From Coturnix japonica (taxonomy: Eukaryota > Chordata > Aves > Galliformes > Phasianidae), in contig NC_029518.1 of assembly GCF_001577835.2 (NCBI RefSeq), positions 27,834,532 to 27,898,531 of the forward strand: a stretch of DNA of 64,000 nt, written 5' to 3'. The notes under the pieces were generated by a model. That model was not told the origin of the DNA and did not search any database. It saw nothing but the letters and a program-made list of their open reading frames with translations. Positions 26,801 through 50,841 of this stretch are shown here, piece by piece (positions within the stretch are counted from its first letter, which is position 1; each line of letters begins with the position of its first letter). The position numbers and the translations under genes were made by a program.

Positions 26801-28299
26801 ACTTAGGGTCCATTGTGCCTGATGTGCCTGTCAGCTCCCTTCTGCACATGCTTTTCTCTGCCCACCCCTCCCTGTCTGTGTGCCTCACACCAAGAGGAAT
26901 AAACCAAACCCCAGATCTCTTTTCCTCAGATGTGTTCACTTCACCCCTCTGAATCCCTGCCGTGGTTTCCCTTCTCCACTCCCCTGCCTCGGCATGCAGA
27001 TCTCCAGCAGCCGATTTCCCCTCCCTAGCCTTGGCCACAGATTTCACCTCGGAGATGACTGTTATGGGAAAGCCACGTGTGTGGCTCAGCTCTCTGCAAC
27101 CCAATCCCATCTCCCCCTCCCGCACCGCTCCGGTTGTGGATACAGATGCTTATGGGTACCGACACACAGTGTCGGTCTGCAAGAGCTTTTTCTAATGTTC
27201 ATTCAAACAAGTAAGGTTTACCTGCACACAGGTATGGCCTTGCAGTGTGGTGCAGTGTTTGGGCAGATATCCACAGAAGAGAGTGAGAGCAGGATGGAAA
27301 ACTGCAGGAAGCATCCTAGAGCTGGGACACCTCAGTCAGCATCTGAGCTGCAGGAGACTGGGACCTGCCTGATCCTCAGGGCCTCTGGAGCAGTTCCACA
27401 GGGTGACCAAGATAAGGAAAGGCAGGCAGAGAGGAATGGTCTTTCTGCCTGACAGGAGAGCAGAAGGGAAGCAGAAAGGAGGCACATGAGGTAGGAGCCC
27501 ATAGTATAGCTCCCTAGAGTTGTGCTGTCTGAACAAGCTGAGGTCTGCAGGCAGATGAGGTGCAGAGCTGGACTTTGGTGGGGCTATGAGGGTCACGGGG
27601 CTGCAGGAGGTGACAAAGGGAGGGCAGGGATGTGGTGGGGAGACAGGAACTGCTAACACCCACACGAGTACCAGGAGCATTAGGTTATTCTTGGTTCTCT
27701 GTGGAAAATAGCAAACTTTGGGGCCAGTGGAGTATGGAAAAGGTGTGGGTGATTTTTAATTAAGGATAGCTAGGCCTTGGGAGGTGGTGGAATAGTCCAG
27801 GTTTATCAAGTGGCAGAAAGGCCGTGCAAGGTGAAGAGAAGCACAGGCAGCTGTTCCTCTTAAAGACTTGGCTGCCCAGCCGCTCACACAGGGCTGTCTC
27901 CATGTTGGAGCATCGGAGTCTATGTCTCATGAGCAGCAGCAGGAGAAGCACCAAGGAGCACAGCTTGGTGGGATGGCTCCTTCCTGGCAGCTTGGCAGGA
28001 CGCCTTCTTACTGGGGTGGCTGCCTCACGTTGCTTCTCTACTTTCAGACTTTAAATCCCAGGGCTTGAAAATGGAGGTGTGCTCACTGGAGGGACTGGAG
28101 TTGGCACAGGGGGGCCTGGGAAGGCATTTTCACTTCTCTCCGCATCTTGAAGCTTTGTAAAGCGTGGGGGGAATCTGTTGGGCTTTCCCGGTGAGCAGGC
28201 AGAGGTGCTGAGAGGGAGGTGGCCAACACCGAGCGGGAGCCCGGCACTACCCAGCTCCAGCAGCGAAGCCTCCGTGTATAAGGATGTCTGACCCTGCCC
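23871..28299. other. Intergenic stretch upstream of DLK2
   Basis: Apart from a clear CR1 fragment at 25184-25375 and a (CA)7 run at 25803-25816, I see no gene or repeat. Open frames here, such as the one at 26880-27452, overlap others on both strands and show no family similarity. Confidence 0.5.
25184..25375 (-). mobile_element. CR1 LINE 3' end fragment
   Basis: The block begins AGAATCATAGAATGG then TTTGGGTTGGAAGGGACC, the reverse complement of the hallmark CR1 3' terminus with its ATTCTATGATTCT repeats. It continues through the GGGCTCCATCCAGCCTGGCC and CAGGGATGG blocks and the TTCTCTGGGCAGCTGTGCCAGTG segment of the CR1 3' untranslated region. The copy is 5'-truncated, as most CR1 copies are, and non-coding. 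CR1 is the dominant LINE of birds, so this also supports the avian assignment. Confidence 0.9.
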
Positions 28300-29300
28300 C
28301 CTCCTAAGGGGTTCCTCCGGGATCCGACCCCCAGCCCGGAGCTGCCACTATTCGTGGGTCCGGGGGCTCAGCTTGGCCCACGCAGTGACCGTGGGTGGGA
28401 GTCCTGCGTGTGGCCGTCCCCGGAGGCAGAGGGAGCAGGGCAGGGGTGAGCGGGCAGGGCGGGTCGGGCCGAGCCGGCCCGGGGGGGCTGCCTGCGGTTT
28501 GGGGCTGCGGGAGGCGGGATGTCCCGGGGAGGGAGCGGGGATGTGCAGGCACACGCAGCCGCTGGCAGGCGGCCGGGGCGCACGGCGGGGGCGGCGGCGG
28601 CGGGCAGGGGCAGCTCACGCGGCAGCTCCCTCCGCAGCCCCGCGCCTCTCCAGCCCCGCCGCCGCCGCCGCCGCCTCGCCGGGCATGGCCGCCCCTCGCC
28701 GCCGAGCCCCGCGATAGCACCACGAGCCGCCGCGTCGCCGAGGTGAGCACACACCGGGGAGCTGAGCTGGCTCCGCTGCGCGGCCCCCCGCCGCATGGGG
28801 GGCAGCGGGGCCCGGGTGGTGCGAGGCCCCCCCGGCCGGAGAGGGGAACAGCAGAGAGAGCGCATCCCGCACGGACCATCCCGGGGGTGCGGGGGCATCT
28901 GGAGGGGTCGTGAAGCTGCGGGGGGCTGAGGGGGCCGGGAGAGCAGAGCCGCGGCGGCGCGGCATCTCCCGGTGCATCCTGCCGTGCCACGGTAGCTCCG
29001 GGCCGGGGGACTGGGGAAGAGCCCTCGTTATGAGGCTGGACCCGGTCGCCTCTGGCGGCTCCCGGTCACCCGCGAGGGGGTGTCTGTAATTCCCCCCGGG
29101 GGCCCTAATGCCCCAGGGCACTGGAGGGGATTAGGGAGGAGAGAGCGGGAGCGTCCCTGCGCCCCAAGGCCAGGCCCGCTGACGGCCCCGTGGGCACCGG
29201 TTGCCCCCGGGATGCGGCCACCGGCGGCAGCACACGGGGGTCTGGAGCTCGAAGGGGCAGCAGTGGGGAGCCTCGAGCAGCAAGCTTTGCAAGGACGCGT
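28300..29300 (+). promoter_or_regulatory. DLK2: DLK2 CpG-island promoter
   Basis: About 1 kb of very GC- and CpG-rich sequence, including GGCGGCGGCGG runs and GC boxes, lies upstream of the DLK2 coding exons. A plus-strand donor GTCGCCGAG/GTGAGC closes the probable first exon at 28742. The start site is not resolved; it is likely between about 28550 and 28680. No TATA box is visible, as usual for such islands. Confidence 0.7.
28600..28742 (+). other. DLK2: DLK2 untranslated exon 1 (5' end approximate)
   Basis: The donor at 28742/28743 (GCCGAG/GTGAGC) matches the acceptor CTCTGTAG at 30701-30707 that opens the exon carrying the start codon. The exon contains an upstream ATG at 28685 in fair context that opens a 10-codon frame (MAAPRRRAPR, stop at 28715-28717). 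The 5' boundary given is a guess within the CpG island. Confidence 0.5.
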
Positions 29301-29406
29301 GGTGATCGGAGGTCGGGCTTTCAACAGCCCTAAGGGATGGGCTGCCAACTGCTCGCCCGTCGGCTCTCAATTATTTTATAAGTTTCCTAGGCATTGCTTC
29401 ACCCTC

Positions 29407-29450
29407 CCCTGAAATGCTGCAGCTGTCCGCCACTGCCCAGCATTTCAGGG
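29407..29450. repeat. Perfect 13-bp inverted repeat, 18-base spacer
   Basis: CCCTGAAATGCTG at 29407-29419 is the exact reverse complement of CAGCATTTCAGGG at 29438-29450. The spacer is GC-rich. It lies in DLK2 intron 1 just past the CpG island. Confidence 0.75.
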
Positions 29451-30707
29451 CAGGAAGCGAAGGACAGTCTTGAGAGCACAGTGACAAGGGGAGCATGCGG
29501 AGGGAGGATGCTGTGATCCCTGCTGGAATTTGGCTGGGACACTGGCAAGCACATCCCGCAGTCTCTCTGAAAATGCTGTGTCCTTTGTGGGTGATGGTTT
29601 GTTTGTGGCGAGATGCCCTGAGCAGAATCATTGCTTTGGGCTCAGTGGGTGATTTTGTGTGGTCCATGTGTGTCAAGCCATTAGAAGTGTCCCTAGCACC
29701 TTGTCCTGCAATGGATGTAGGTGTGGGGGGACTTCTCTCCAAATCTGGGCAGACCCAACACAACCTTCTCTCACTTCACAGTGGGGCTCAGAGCAGCGTG
29801 GCCCCTGCCCATCACACCCACGCAACTGGATGGAGCCTGCTCCTCTTCACACTCCTCATGGGATGGCTTAACCCCTCCCATCTCATTATAGTAATATCCT
29901 TATGATATCACCCTAGAATTTCCTGCCCTAAACAACCCCAGAAGGCTGGGAGGGATCGAAGTGTTTTTGGAAAGTGTTTAATGCTACTTTACAAGGGCAG
30001 GAGGTGGTCAGAAAATCAATGGGTGCGGGAACTCGGGGCTCACAGGGCTGTCTGCGGGGTGTCAGAGGGAAAGGGCTGCACCCAGCAAGTGAGCGCTGCT
30101 CAGTGCTTCAACCCTGGGGTCTATCGCTTCACCCCTTTCCTTACCAAAGCTATTTTCTCTGGTGCTACTTACTGCCCTCTTACCATCTAGATCCACCCCA
30201 CTCCCTTCCCTCCTAATTGAGCCAGAAGGAGCTTCGCATCTTAGCCATCGGCTTATGGGGTTTGCTTGCTGCAGGCTGTGAGTCTTTGAAAAGCAGCCCA
30301 GGTGCTGTGAGCATGGGATACATGCAGTGCAGGGACCTCACACCTCACTTAACACAGAGCTCAGGTCTCCCGATGCAGGGAGGGAAGGTGAAGGTCCCTT
30401 TGACAGCACTAGTTCATAGAGCTTTGGTTGGGGCAGTGTAGCAGCCTCAGCTGCTGTGCATTCAGCACTGGGTGTATTTGTTTGGTCTCCCAGACATATG
30501 TTTTAGAAGGCTTTCTGGTTCTTAGTGCTCCAGCGTTGCCTCAGAGGAAGAAGCCTGGAAGGACAGAGAGGTGTGTGGTGAGAAGTCCATACAAAACTGG
30601 ATGTTTCAGCTCAGAACTTCCAGGCAGTGGAGAGGAAGGGACTCATGAAGTGACGCTGCAGTGTGAGCCAGAGGCCTTTCCTCAGCCAGCTCTTTTCACC
30701 TCTGTAG

Positions 30708-33700
30708 GTGTTCATCTCGGTGGGGCCACACTGACCATGCTCAGGAGCTTCTGCCTTCAGCTCATGTCCTTGCTTTGGATCCTGTTGGCCCATCACCAGC
30801 TTGCCCAAGGTGAGTCTCTGGGTCCTGCTCTTCTCTGTCCACCTTTTCAAATCCATCCCTGGCGCAGACAAGACTCCTCAGCTTATCAGCTCAAATAGAG
30901 CTGGCCTGATGAGGAAAACCAGAAAATGCTGCATCGTCATCTGGCACCTGGGAAGTGACTAATGGTGACTGTGAGACCCTGTTGTGATGGCAGCTGGGTG
31001 GCAGTGCACGAGCAGGTGGGAGGTGAAGGGTCCCAGTGCCCCACCTCTCACTGGGATGGGCCCATGGGGAGAGGCAGGGTGAGAGAGAGAGACGATCTTG
31101 ACCCCAAATGGCTAATCCTGGATCCTGTGAGGCAAAATCCTGAAGATTAGCTTGCCCTCCCCCCACTCTGGGTAAGTGCAGAATTCCCAAAGCCATCTGC
31201 CAGGAGAGGTGCTCATGGGCAGGAGGGACAGTGATACCCATGCCTGGGCTGAGCAGATCCAGCACTACTGCCTTGGTTGGGTTTGGGAGGCTCCTGCCTC
31301 ACAGATGGAGGTTTGGGAAGCTCATGCCTCATGGATGAAGGGGTTTGATTAGGGCGGGCAGTCACTTGCTGGCCTGGGTGTATGATGGGCTCCTGCAGAA
31401 ACCTCTGAGTAGGTGATGTGGTAGAGGGGGAGGCTGGGGTGAAAGCAGACACGGGGCTGGAGAGAGCAGGTTGACATGGATCAGGAGTGAGAAGCGGCAT
31501 GGCAAGGCCACGGCTCAGTTACAGCATCATTATGGTGGCCTTTAAATAAATAAACAGAACTGGATACCTGCTCCTCAGTGGGGTGCTTGGGCCCTGGCTG
31601 CAGTCTGCTGCATGCTAACAGTTTTCCTCAGGAATGGGAGCATCCCAGAGATACAAAGGACCCATTCTTGCTGTTTCTGCCTTTGGTGCCTTTGTGTCCT
31701 GTGTGTGCCTGAGCCTTCTCACCCCGGTGGTCCACGTGCTGTAGCACAGGCTGTAGGGTCCCATTTCTCAGCTACCTGCAGGCCAGCAGGGCCAGAGCAG
31801 GTTTGGGGTCACCCATGATCTCTGCTTAACCTCAGCCCCCTGTCCCTACCTTGCAGGTGATGATTGCAGCGAGCGCTGCAACCTGGCCCACGGCAGCTGT
31901 GACCAGGATGGGAAGTGCAGGTACGTCCACCTCCTTCTATGCATTTATCTGTCCTTACCCACACCTCAGCCTTGGCAACATCCCACCAAAACTGCCCTCT
32001 GCCCAGGGACTTTTGCCCTTGTGGTTTTTAGGTTTTACATTTTGGGAAAGAAAAGCAGTTTGCACCTCCCGTTCCTGCACCACAGTCTGTGGTACCCAAG
32101 GGAAGCAGTGCTTGCTGCCCACTCAGGTTTATCCTGAGGTTTATCTTCATGCTGTTTTGTTTATAGCTTTTGCAGTATCTGGTGCCACCTCCGCTCAGCC
32201 CTGCTTCCATAGAGATGCCCTCTTTTCTTAGCACTTGCTGAGAGCTGTCAGGATGAGGGAAGGCTACTGGGACACCATAGCTTTGTTTTGTTGATGATCT
32301 GTGGGTACAGAAGAGCTGGGTGTCACAACGCTGCCCTGTCCCCTCAGGTGTGACCCAGGTTGGGAAGGCGAGTACTGCGAGGAGTGTGTGCGTATGCCGG
32401 GCTGCCTCCATGGGACCTGCCACCAGCCCTGGCAATGCATCTGTCACAGCGGCTGGGCCGGCAAGTTCTGCGACAAGGGTGAGTCCCTGGCTGGGCGGGG
32501 GTAGCTCTGCAGGGGACAGAGGAGCGTCATCCAAACTCATCCCCATGCTGCACTTCAGGGTGCTGTGGCTAAAGTCCTGCATGCCCTGCACTAATAGGAG
32601 GGATGGCACAGCCAGAAGCCACATGTGGGTTCTCAGCTTGGGCTGCAAGGAGATGGGATGTGCCTTGGCTGTCCCCAGCTGCATGGTGGGAGCTGCATGA
32701 CACTGTATTCAAGTGCTGTTATCTGTCCTAACAGTGCCACCACCATGGTGTGCCCCTTCCAGCTGGCATGCACAGCACCAGCACATCATGCAGGCCTCTA
32801 GGGCAACAAGGATTCTTCTTGCCACCTCCAGACCTGGGCTGCTAGTGCCTGTTGGAGGGAAGGAGAGAGAAGCTGTGGCCACTTTCCTATCCCCACTGGG
32901 TCTGACAGGGTGTGGGAACTGAAGTGGCTGCATCGACTCTCATTTCTCACTCCCCCCACCTTTTCCTTCCCCCTCAGACGTCCACATCTGTGAACATCAG
33001 TCCCCGTGCCAGAATGGGGCTCAGTGTGTCTACGACCGAGATGGGGACTACTCCTGCCTGTGTCCAGAGGGCTTCCACGGGAAGGACTGTGAGATGAAGG
33101 CAGGGCCATGTGAGAAGGCAGGGTAAGACACGGCATTGTGATTACAGACATCACTAGTTGCAACTCAGTTTGGCTTCTTGTCTCTGAGTTTCCATGTGCT
33201 CATGGAGTTAAGCCAAAACCATCTTTGGCTTTAGTTTAGCCTGGCATGCTGCAGTCCCGCTAGGGCTGTGACCTTAGCAGGGTCCCATTCCTTGTCAGTG
33301 TGGATACAATGAGCTGACACCAGTTGTGCCTTAAGGAGCATCAGTAGGGCCTGCATCTTCCTCAGATACTCAGCCTGCTGCCTCTTCCCATTGGGCAGCT
33401 GCCCTGTGCCTTGGGGACATCCCACCCTTGTCACTGGGGAGGCAGAAGCTTTACCACATCCTCCTTTACCGCATCCATCCACCTGCTCTGTGGCTTGGCA
33501 GCCAGATCCAGTAGGGAGTTTCCATCCCTAGGGCGGGAGTTGCTTGCTCTCCAGAGCCATGACCCGTTCTTCCTCTCTCCTCACAGATCTCCATGCAAGA
33601 ATGGGGGGCAGTGTCAAGATGAAAATGGCTTTGCCAGCAACTTCACCTGCCGGTGCCTTGCTGGCTTTGTGGGGGCTCTCTGTGAGCACGATGTGGATGA

Positions 33701-34364
33701 CTGCCTGATGCGGCCCTGCGCCAACGGTGCCACCTGCCAAGATGGTATCAACCGTTTCTCCTGCCAGTGCCAGGTGGGCTTCGAGGGGCGTTTCTGCACC
33801 ATCAACATCAACGACTGTGCCAGCCAGCCCTGCAAAAACGGGGCCAAGTGCTACGACCGTATCAATGACTATGACTGCTTGTGTCCCGACCGTTTCACTG
33901 GCAAAAGTTGTGAGATCTCCATCCCTGAGCCCACCTGGGCTCCCCCCTACCACCCTGCCAATCACGAGAGCAGCTGGGCGATGAGGAGCACCACCAGCGA
34001 GATGCCTGCGGTGACACAGCCAGAGCCCGTGAGGACTGCGGTTACGGGGCGGCGTGTGGCCAACCACAGCGAGAAAGTGCCGGGAGGAGGGTTGTTAAAA
34101 ATCTCCGTGAAGGAGGTGGTGACCCAAAGGGACTCGGGGCTGAGCGAAGCCCAGCTGGTGACAGTGCTGGTGTTCGGGGTGCTGACGGCAGTGCTGGTCC
34201 TCATCACCATCCTGCTCATCCTGAGGAACTGGCAGAGGGGCCGACAGCGGTCAAACTGGTGCCAAAGCCCTTCGCAGGCTGCCAGGAAGCTCCAAGATCA
34301 GGAGTGCCAGGTGGGCATGTTAAACTCGGTCCTCATCGAGCCCAGAAAAACAACGGAGCTGTGA
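30708..34364 (+). CDS. DLK2: DLK2, delta-like non-canonical Notch ligand 2 (whole gene model)
   Basis: DLK2 is a type I membrane protein with EGF repeats but no DSL domain. It modulates Notch signalling and adipogenesis as a non-canonical ligand. Coding exons are 30737-30809, 31857-31920, 32348-32478, 32978-33122 and 33587-34364, all GT-AG, with phases that join without a break into 396 residues (human about 383). In order: signal peptide about 1-24; six EGF repeats spanning Cys28 to Cys246; a Ser/Thr-rich juxtamembrane stalk with an NHS sequon; a transmembrane helix about 328-350; and a 46-residue tail ending RKTTEL. EGF2 shares CVRMPGC and CHQPWQCICHSGWAGKFCDK with human DLK2, which separates it from DLK1. 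The exon with the start codon begins at 30708. The gene lies tail to tail with ABCC10 as in other vertebrates. Confidence 0.97.
30737..30809 (+). CDS. DLK2: DLK2 coding exon 1: signal peptide
   Basis: The frame starts at MLRSFCLQ, runs through a leucine-rich hydrophobic core and ends LAQ with one base left over before donor CCAAG/GTGAGT. It is the first ATG in this exon in the frame that continues into the EGF repeats. Upstream in-frame sequence belongs to the 5' leader and intron. Confidence 0.92.
31281..31340. repeat. Two-copy 30-bp tandem duplication
   Basis: Units 31281-31310 and 31311-31340 match at 25 of 30 positions and share GTTTGGGA, GCTC and TGCCTC blocks. The repeat lies in the DLK2 intron before coding exon 2 and is non-coding. 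Confidence 0.85.
31857..31920 (+). CDS. DLK2: DLK2 coding exon 2: start of EGF1
   Basis: The exon encodes GDDCSERCNLAHGSCDQDGKC. Acceptor ACCTTGCAG and donor GTGCAG/GTACGT bound 64 bases. The spacing Cys28, Cys32, Cys39, Cys45 is that of the first DLK EGF repeat. Confidence 0.95.
32348..32478 (+). CDS. DLK2: DLK2 coding exon 3: EGF1 end and EGF2
   Basis: 131 bases encode CDPGWEGEYCEECVRMPGC and the near-invariant EGF2, residues 46 to 90. The exon is bounded by CCCCTCAG and GACAAGG/GTGAGT. Confidence 0.96.
32978..33122 (+). CDS. DLK2: DLK2 coding exon 4: EGF3
   Basis: 145 bases encode residues 90 to 138, including EGF3 with cysteines 94, 100, 106, 116, 118 and 127, then AGPCEKAG, which opens EGF4. 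The acceptor is CCCCTCAG and the donor GCAGG/GTAAGA. Confidence 0.96.
33587..34364 (+). CDS. DLK2: DLK2 last coding exon: EGF4-6, stalk, TM and tail
   Basis: 778 bases run from acceptor CTCCTCACAG to the TGA. EGF4 has an NFT sequon at Asn156. EGF5 and EGF6 open DVDDC and NINDC as in calcium-binding EGFs, and carry aspartate in the C-x-D/N hydroxylation motif (CQDGINRFSC, CYDRINDYDC). EGF5 has the O-fucose consensus in CANGATC. The transmembrane segment and the QDQECQV tail motif match the human family member. No frameshift is seen. Confidence 0.97.
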
Positions 34365-35779
34365 GCACTCTGAGCCAGGCCCCTGCAGGTCATCGTGCTG
34401 GTAGACCCCTTGAACTGCACCCCAGGCAGCTGTTCTGGTGCAAACTGGGCAGTAGGGAAGGGCTTCTCAGGCAGTGAGCGCATCAACAAAACCCCACAGT
34501 GCTGGGCTCGGTGCAGTGGGACCAAGCTGTCTCCACCTGGCCAGTGCCTGTGCGAGTGGAGTTAGGGCTGCATGGGGCCAGCCCTGCAAGGGAGCAGCAT
34601 TGATACCGCTCCAACATGAGTGCTTGGAAATGGGACTGGGAGTGCTGGAGTGCCGTCTCACAACTGTCTTCTGCTAGGTCCTCTGCAACTCATCTCTGTG
34701 ATTACTTGGAAGTGGCTTTGCCCTGCTATTTCTGTTGGTGTTGGGATGTTTCTTCTGGGGCCTTTGGGATGGTTGTGCCCGCTCAGCGCTCCCTGCCCTG
34801 GAACAGGGTCTCCCAGCTGTTTCTGGTGGTTGTAGTTTGAGATACTGCGTTCCAAGGGCACAAGCAGATGCTCTTGCTCTGTGGCCTTGTGGTCCTGTGA
34901 GACAGTTTGGAAAGACTATGGAGATCATTTAGGGTCTCCTGTCCTTTTTTGCCCTGTGTGATGCTCCTCCCTCCTGCCACCAGACTTGGCATTACAAACA
35001 TGTTCTGTACCTTTCTCCTGATGATCCATGGGGTCTCCTCTCCCCACTTATGGAGCCATCCTTTCTGGTATGGACACAGACAGCAAAGCTCCTTCCCCAC
35101 TCCAGTGTGCACTTCTGCTTTACTGTTCGCTGACGGGGAAGTGCATGGCCTCTTCCTTGTGGGGCATTCAGGGCCTGAGCTGGTTCTTCTCACATGCCCT
35201 CACAGGTGAAACAGGAGCTGGATAAGACTGGAGATGTGCTGCAACTGGCTCAGGAGTAATACAAGATCCAGATCCTCATTTCCCCTGCTAGTCCCTCCAA
35301 GGCAACCTGCTGGCATTAACCTCAAACCAGCCATTGCAGTGTTTCTTGATAGCAACCAAGCTAAACTCTACGCAGTGGATATGAAGAAAGGATACAGAGC
35401 CAATAATGACTGTAGGAAGCAGATACAGCACTGCAATCTCCTTGCTAAAGCAAGGCTGAGAGGCACATAGCCTTGGTAATGGCTCTGTTCTGCCTTTTCT
35501 GGTCTGGTGTACAGCAAGCAGGGCCTCTCTGCCAGGGTCAGGATTTTCTGTGCCTCCTCATAGGAATGAGAGGTTAAACAGTGGAAATTTTAAGCACTAA
35601 ACAACAAAACAACCCCTACTACTGGCCTGTAGGGTCACAGAACAGGGTTCGAGGTCATGTAGAAAGAGTGAGGACAGAGGATTGAGTGCTCAGCCAGGAG
35701 AGAGACCTGGGAGAGGGGACTGGGGCTCCATGAAAAAGATTATTTTTTTAATACATGAATGGATAATGTACCTTTATCA

Positions 35780-35785
35780 AATAAA
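35780..35785 (+). terminator. DLK2: Candidate DLK2 polyadenylation signal
   Basis: AATAAA lies 1.4 kb after the DLK2 stop codon, inside AT-rich text. It is the first canonical hexamer I found downstream of the stop. A weaker or variant signal closer to the stop cannot be excluded, and a second AATAAA follows at 36372. Confidence 0.4.
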
Positions 35786-35812
35786 ACAATTACAAGCCCA
35801 GAATCTGTATCA

Positions 35813-35935
35813 GAGAATGATAAAATAATTTGAGTTGAAGGAATTTTCTGTATGCCAATCTCCAGCTCTCAGCAGATTCAGTGACATCAGCTTGCTCAGC
35901 TTCTTATCCTGTCCAGGTGTGAGCATCTGTATTTT
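35813..35935 (-). mobile_element. Probable old CR1 LINE 3' fragment
   Basis: AGAGAATGATAAAATAATTTG then AGTTGAAGGAATTTT parallels the reversed CR1 terminus (AGAATCATAGAATAATTTGGGTTGGAAGGGACC). The later GCTTGCTCAGCTTCTTATCC and GTCCAGGTGTGAGCATCT text parallels the CR1 block near 'gctcagggccccatccagcctggcc'. Divergence is much higher than in the copy near 25.2 kb, so the insertion is older. Confidence 0.5.
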
Positions 35936-36618
35936 CATCACTGCCCTCAAGAGTGCACACCCAGACTGTGGCACACGGATTGCTCCAGCCCATGCTCTGG
36001 CCCAAAGTCACCATAAACCTTTCATTACCTGGAAGCCCTTAATTTTGCTGGCCTGGCGTTGTCCTGCTGGGAGAAGTTGTCAGGGCCTTCTTGATCTTAA
36101 CATCTCAAAACATCAGATCCTGCTTAGTTTGAGGCCAGCCTTACCCGTCACTGAGCAAAGAGAGACAGTGGGTAGGGACCTGCCTCAGGACAGAGTAATA
36201 TCTGCAAGGTGCTGCCTCAAGAGTGCTGGAGAGCAAGGAAAAGCTAAGACTGAGTCAAAAGGCACTGATGGGAAGAGCAAGTTGACTCTCCAACTGGAAG
36301 AAGCCATGTATTTGTGCAGGTGGGAGCAGGTGAGGAGTCAAAGGGAGTTCCCCAAGTAAAAATGGTCTTGGAATAAACTTAGCTTTAAGTGCCTTTAATG
36401 TCACTGCATTCTGGCCTTTCAGAGGCCAGAAAAAAAGCAGTAAGAACCCTGGGTGCAAACTTCTGGGGTATTTGCAGAGGCCAACATTCCCGGGAGGTTC
36501 TAGGAAGAAGGAATGGTTATCTTAGCGCAGAAAGCACCACTCCTGCAGCTCACAGGCAAGACTGAGAAAAGAAGGGAAAAGAAACCCAAATAACACAACT
36601 TCACAAGAATGTTCCCAT

Positions 36619-36624
36619 TTTATT
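36619..36624 (-). terminator. ABCC10: ABCC10 polyadenylation signal
   Basis: The minus strand reads AATAAA here, about 335 bases past the ABCC10 stop codon. It is followed by TGTGAAGTTGTGTTATTTGGG, a GU-rich downstream element of the expected kind. Cleavage would fall near 36600, giving a short 3' untranslated region and under 1 kb between the two convergent genes. Confidence 0.65.
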
Positions 36625-36957
36625 TTAAATGGCATACTTGAGACTGAATCTCAGATTAGGAGTCACTGATTCTTCAGTGAGCAGAAAAGCCCTCTGTAAT
36701 CACAAAGGGAAGCTTTGGGGCCCTGCTTAGGGCCAGGCTCGCATGGCCCTAAGCACCAGTTCACATTTTCCTTGCTTAAGGAAAGGCTACAGTGCCATGC
36801 TTCCATCCCTGAGACATACAGTCACTATCAGCAGAAAGCAATGACCCCTCCTCTCACCTCAGCAGCTCCTGGCCCTGCAGGGATGGGGCTGGCAGCTGAG
36901 GCAAGAGGAAAAGCAGACACGGATGCAGAAGGGCTGCCTGACCTCAGCCCCTGAAGG

Positions 36958-50152
<13,195 letters not shown>

Positions 50153-50841
50153 CCTTCAGCGGGAACTGAACATGAGAGATGAAGCTCCTGAGGTTGAAAA
50201 GAGCAAACGACATGAGGCACGGGACGTGCACAGCCCCGCTCAGGGTGGACTGTGATAAGGAATGAACGTAGGACCAGAAACAGCTTCCTGGGTCAGGCAG
50301 TCCAGGCTATTGCACACCTGGCACCTTATCAGCTGCTCTGCAAACCAAGCGAGCTCCAGCTGGAGCTGCCTCCTGCAGCCACCCCGCAGTCTCATTGCTC
50401 TGGGAACGCTGTACTGGCTGCACTGTCAGGCCAAGTGCTGGCATGGCCAGCTCACCCTGCCACATTACCATCAGGAAGCGTTGCCATGCCTGCATCCTGC
50501 CTCAAAACACCTCGAGCTGCTTCAACTACCACATACCAGTTTTAATTCTAGACATCCTCAATGGGGCACAGGCAGAGGCGGTGCTCCTTAAAGCAGCACG
50601 TAACAGCACGGCTCACAGCACTGCGCCGGCGGCCGTGCAGGAGGGCTGGGAAAGCGGCAGGATTTGGGGCTCCGTGCTCTGCTTTGCACACCGAAGCACA
50701 CGTTTAGGGCCTTACACCATCCCACCAAACACAGCCGGCTCTTACAGGTCTCCCCCAACAGAGGCAGGCAGCTCCCGAGTGGTCGGCATAGCTGCGCGCT
50801 GCCGCCGCACGACCAATTTTGCCCCCTGCCCCCTACCGTAC

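Noticed and set aside
26880-27452. 190-codon plus-strand open frame upstream of DLK2
   Set aside because: No recognisable family or signal. It overlaps other open frames and sits in intergenic sequence with no promoter.
28304-28990. 228-codon minus-strand frame opposite DLK2 exon 1
   Set aside because: Again a stop-poor CpG island, with low-complexity Pro/Arg/Gly/Ala text and no homologue that I recognise.
35640-35665. GGGTTCGAGGTC resembling a tRNA T-arm
   Set aside because: No D-arm, anticodon stem or acceptor stem could be folded around it.
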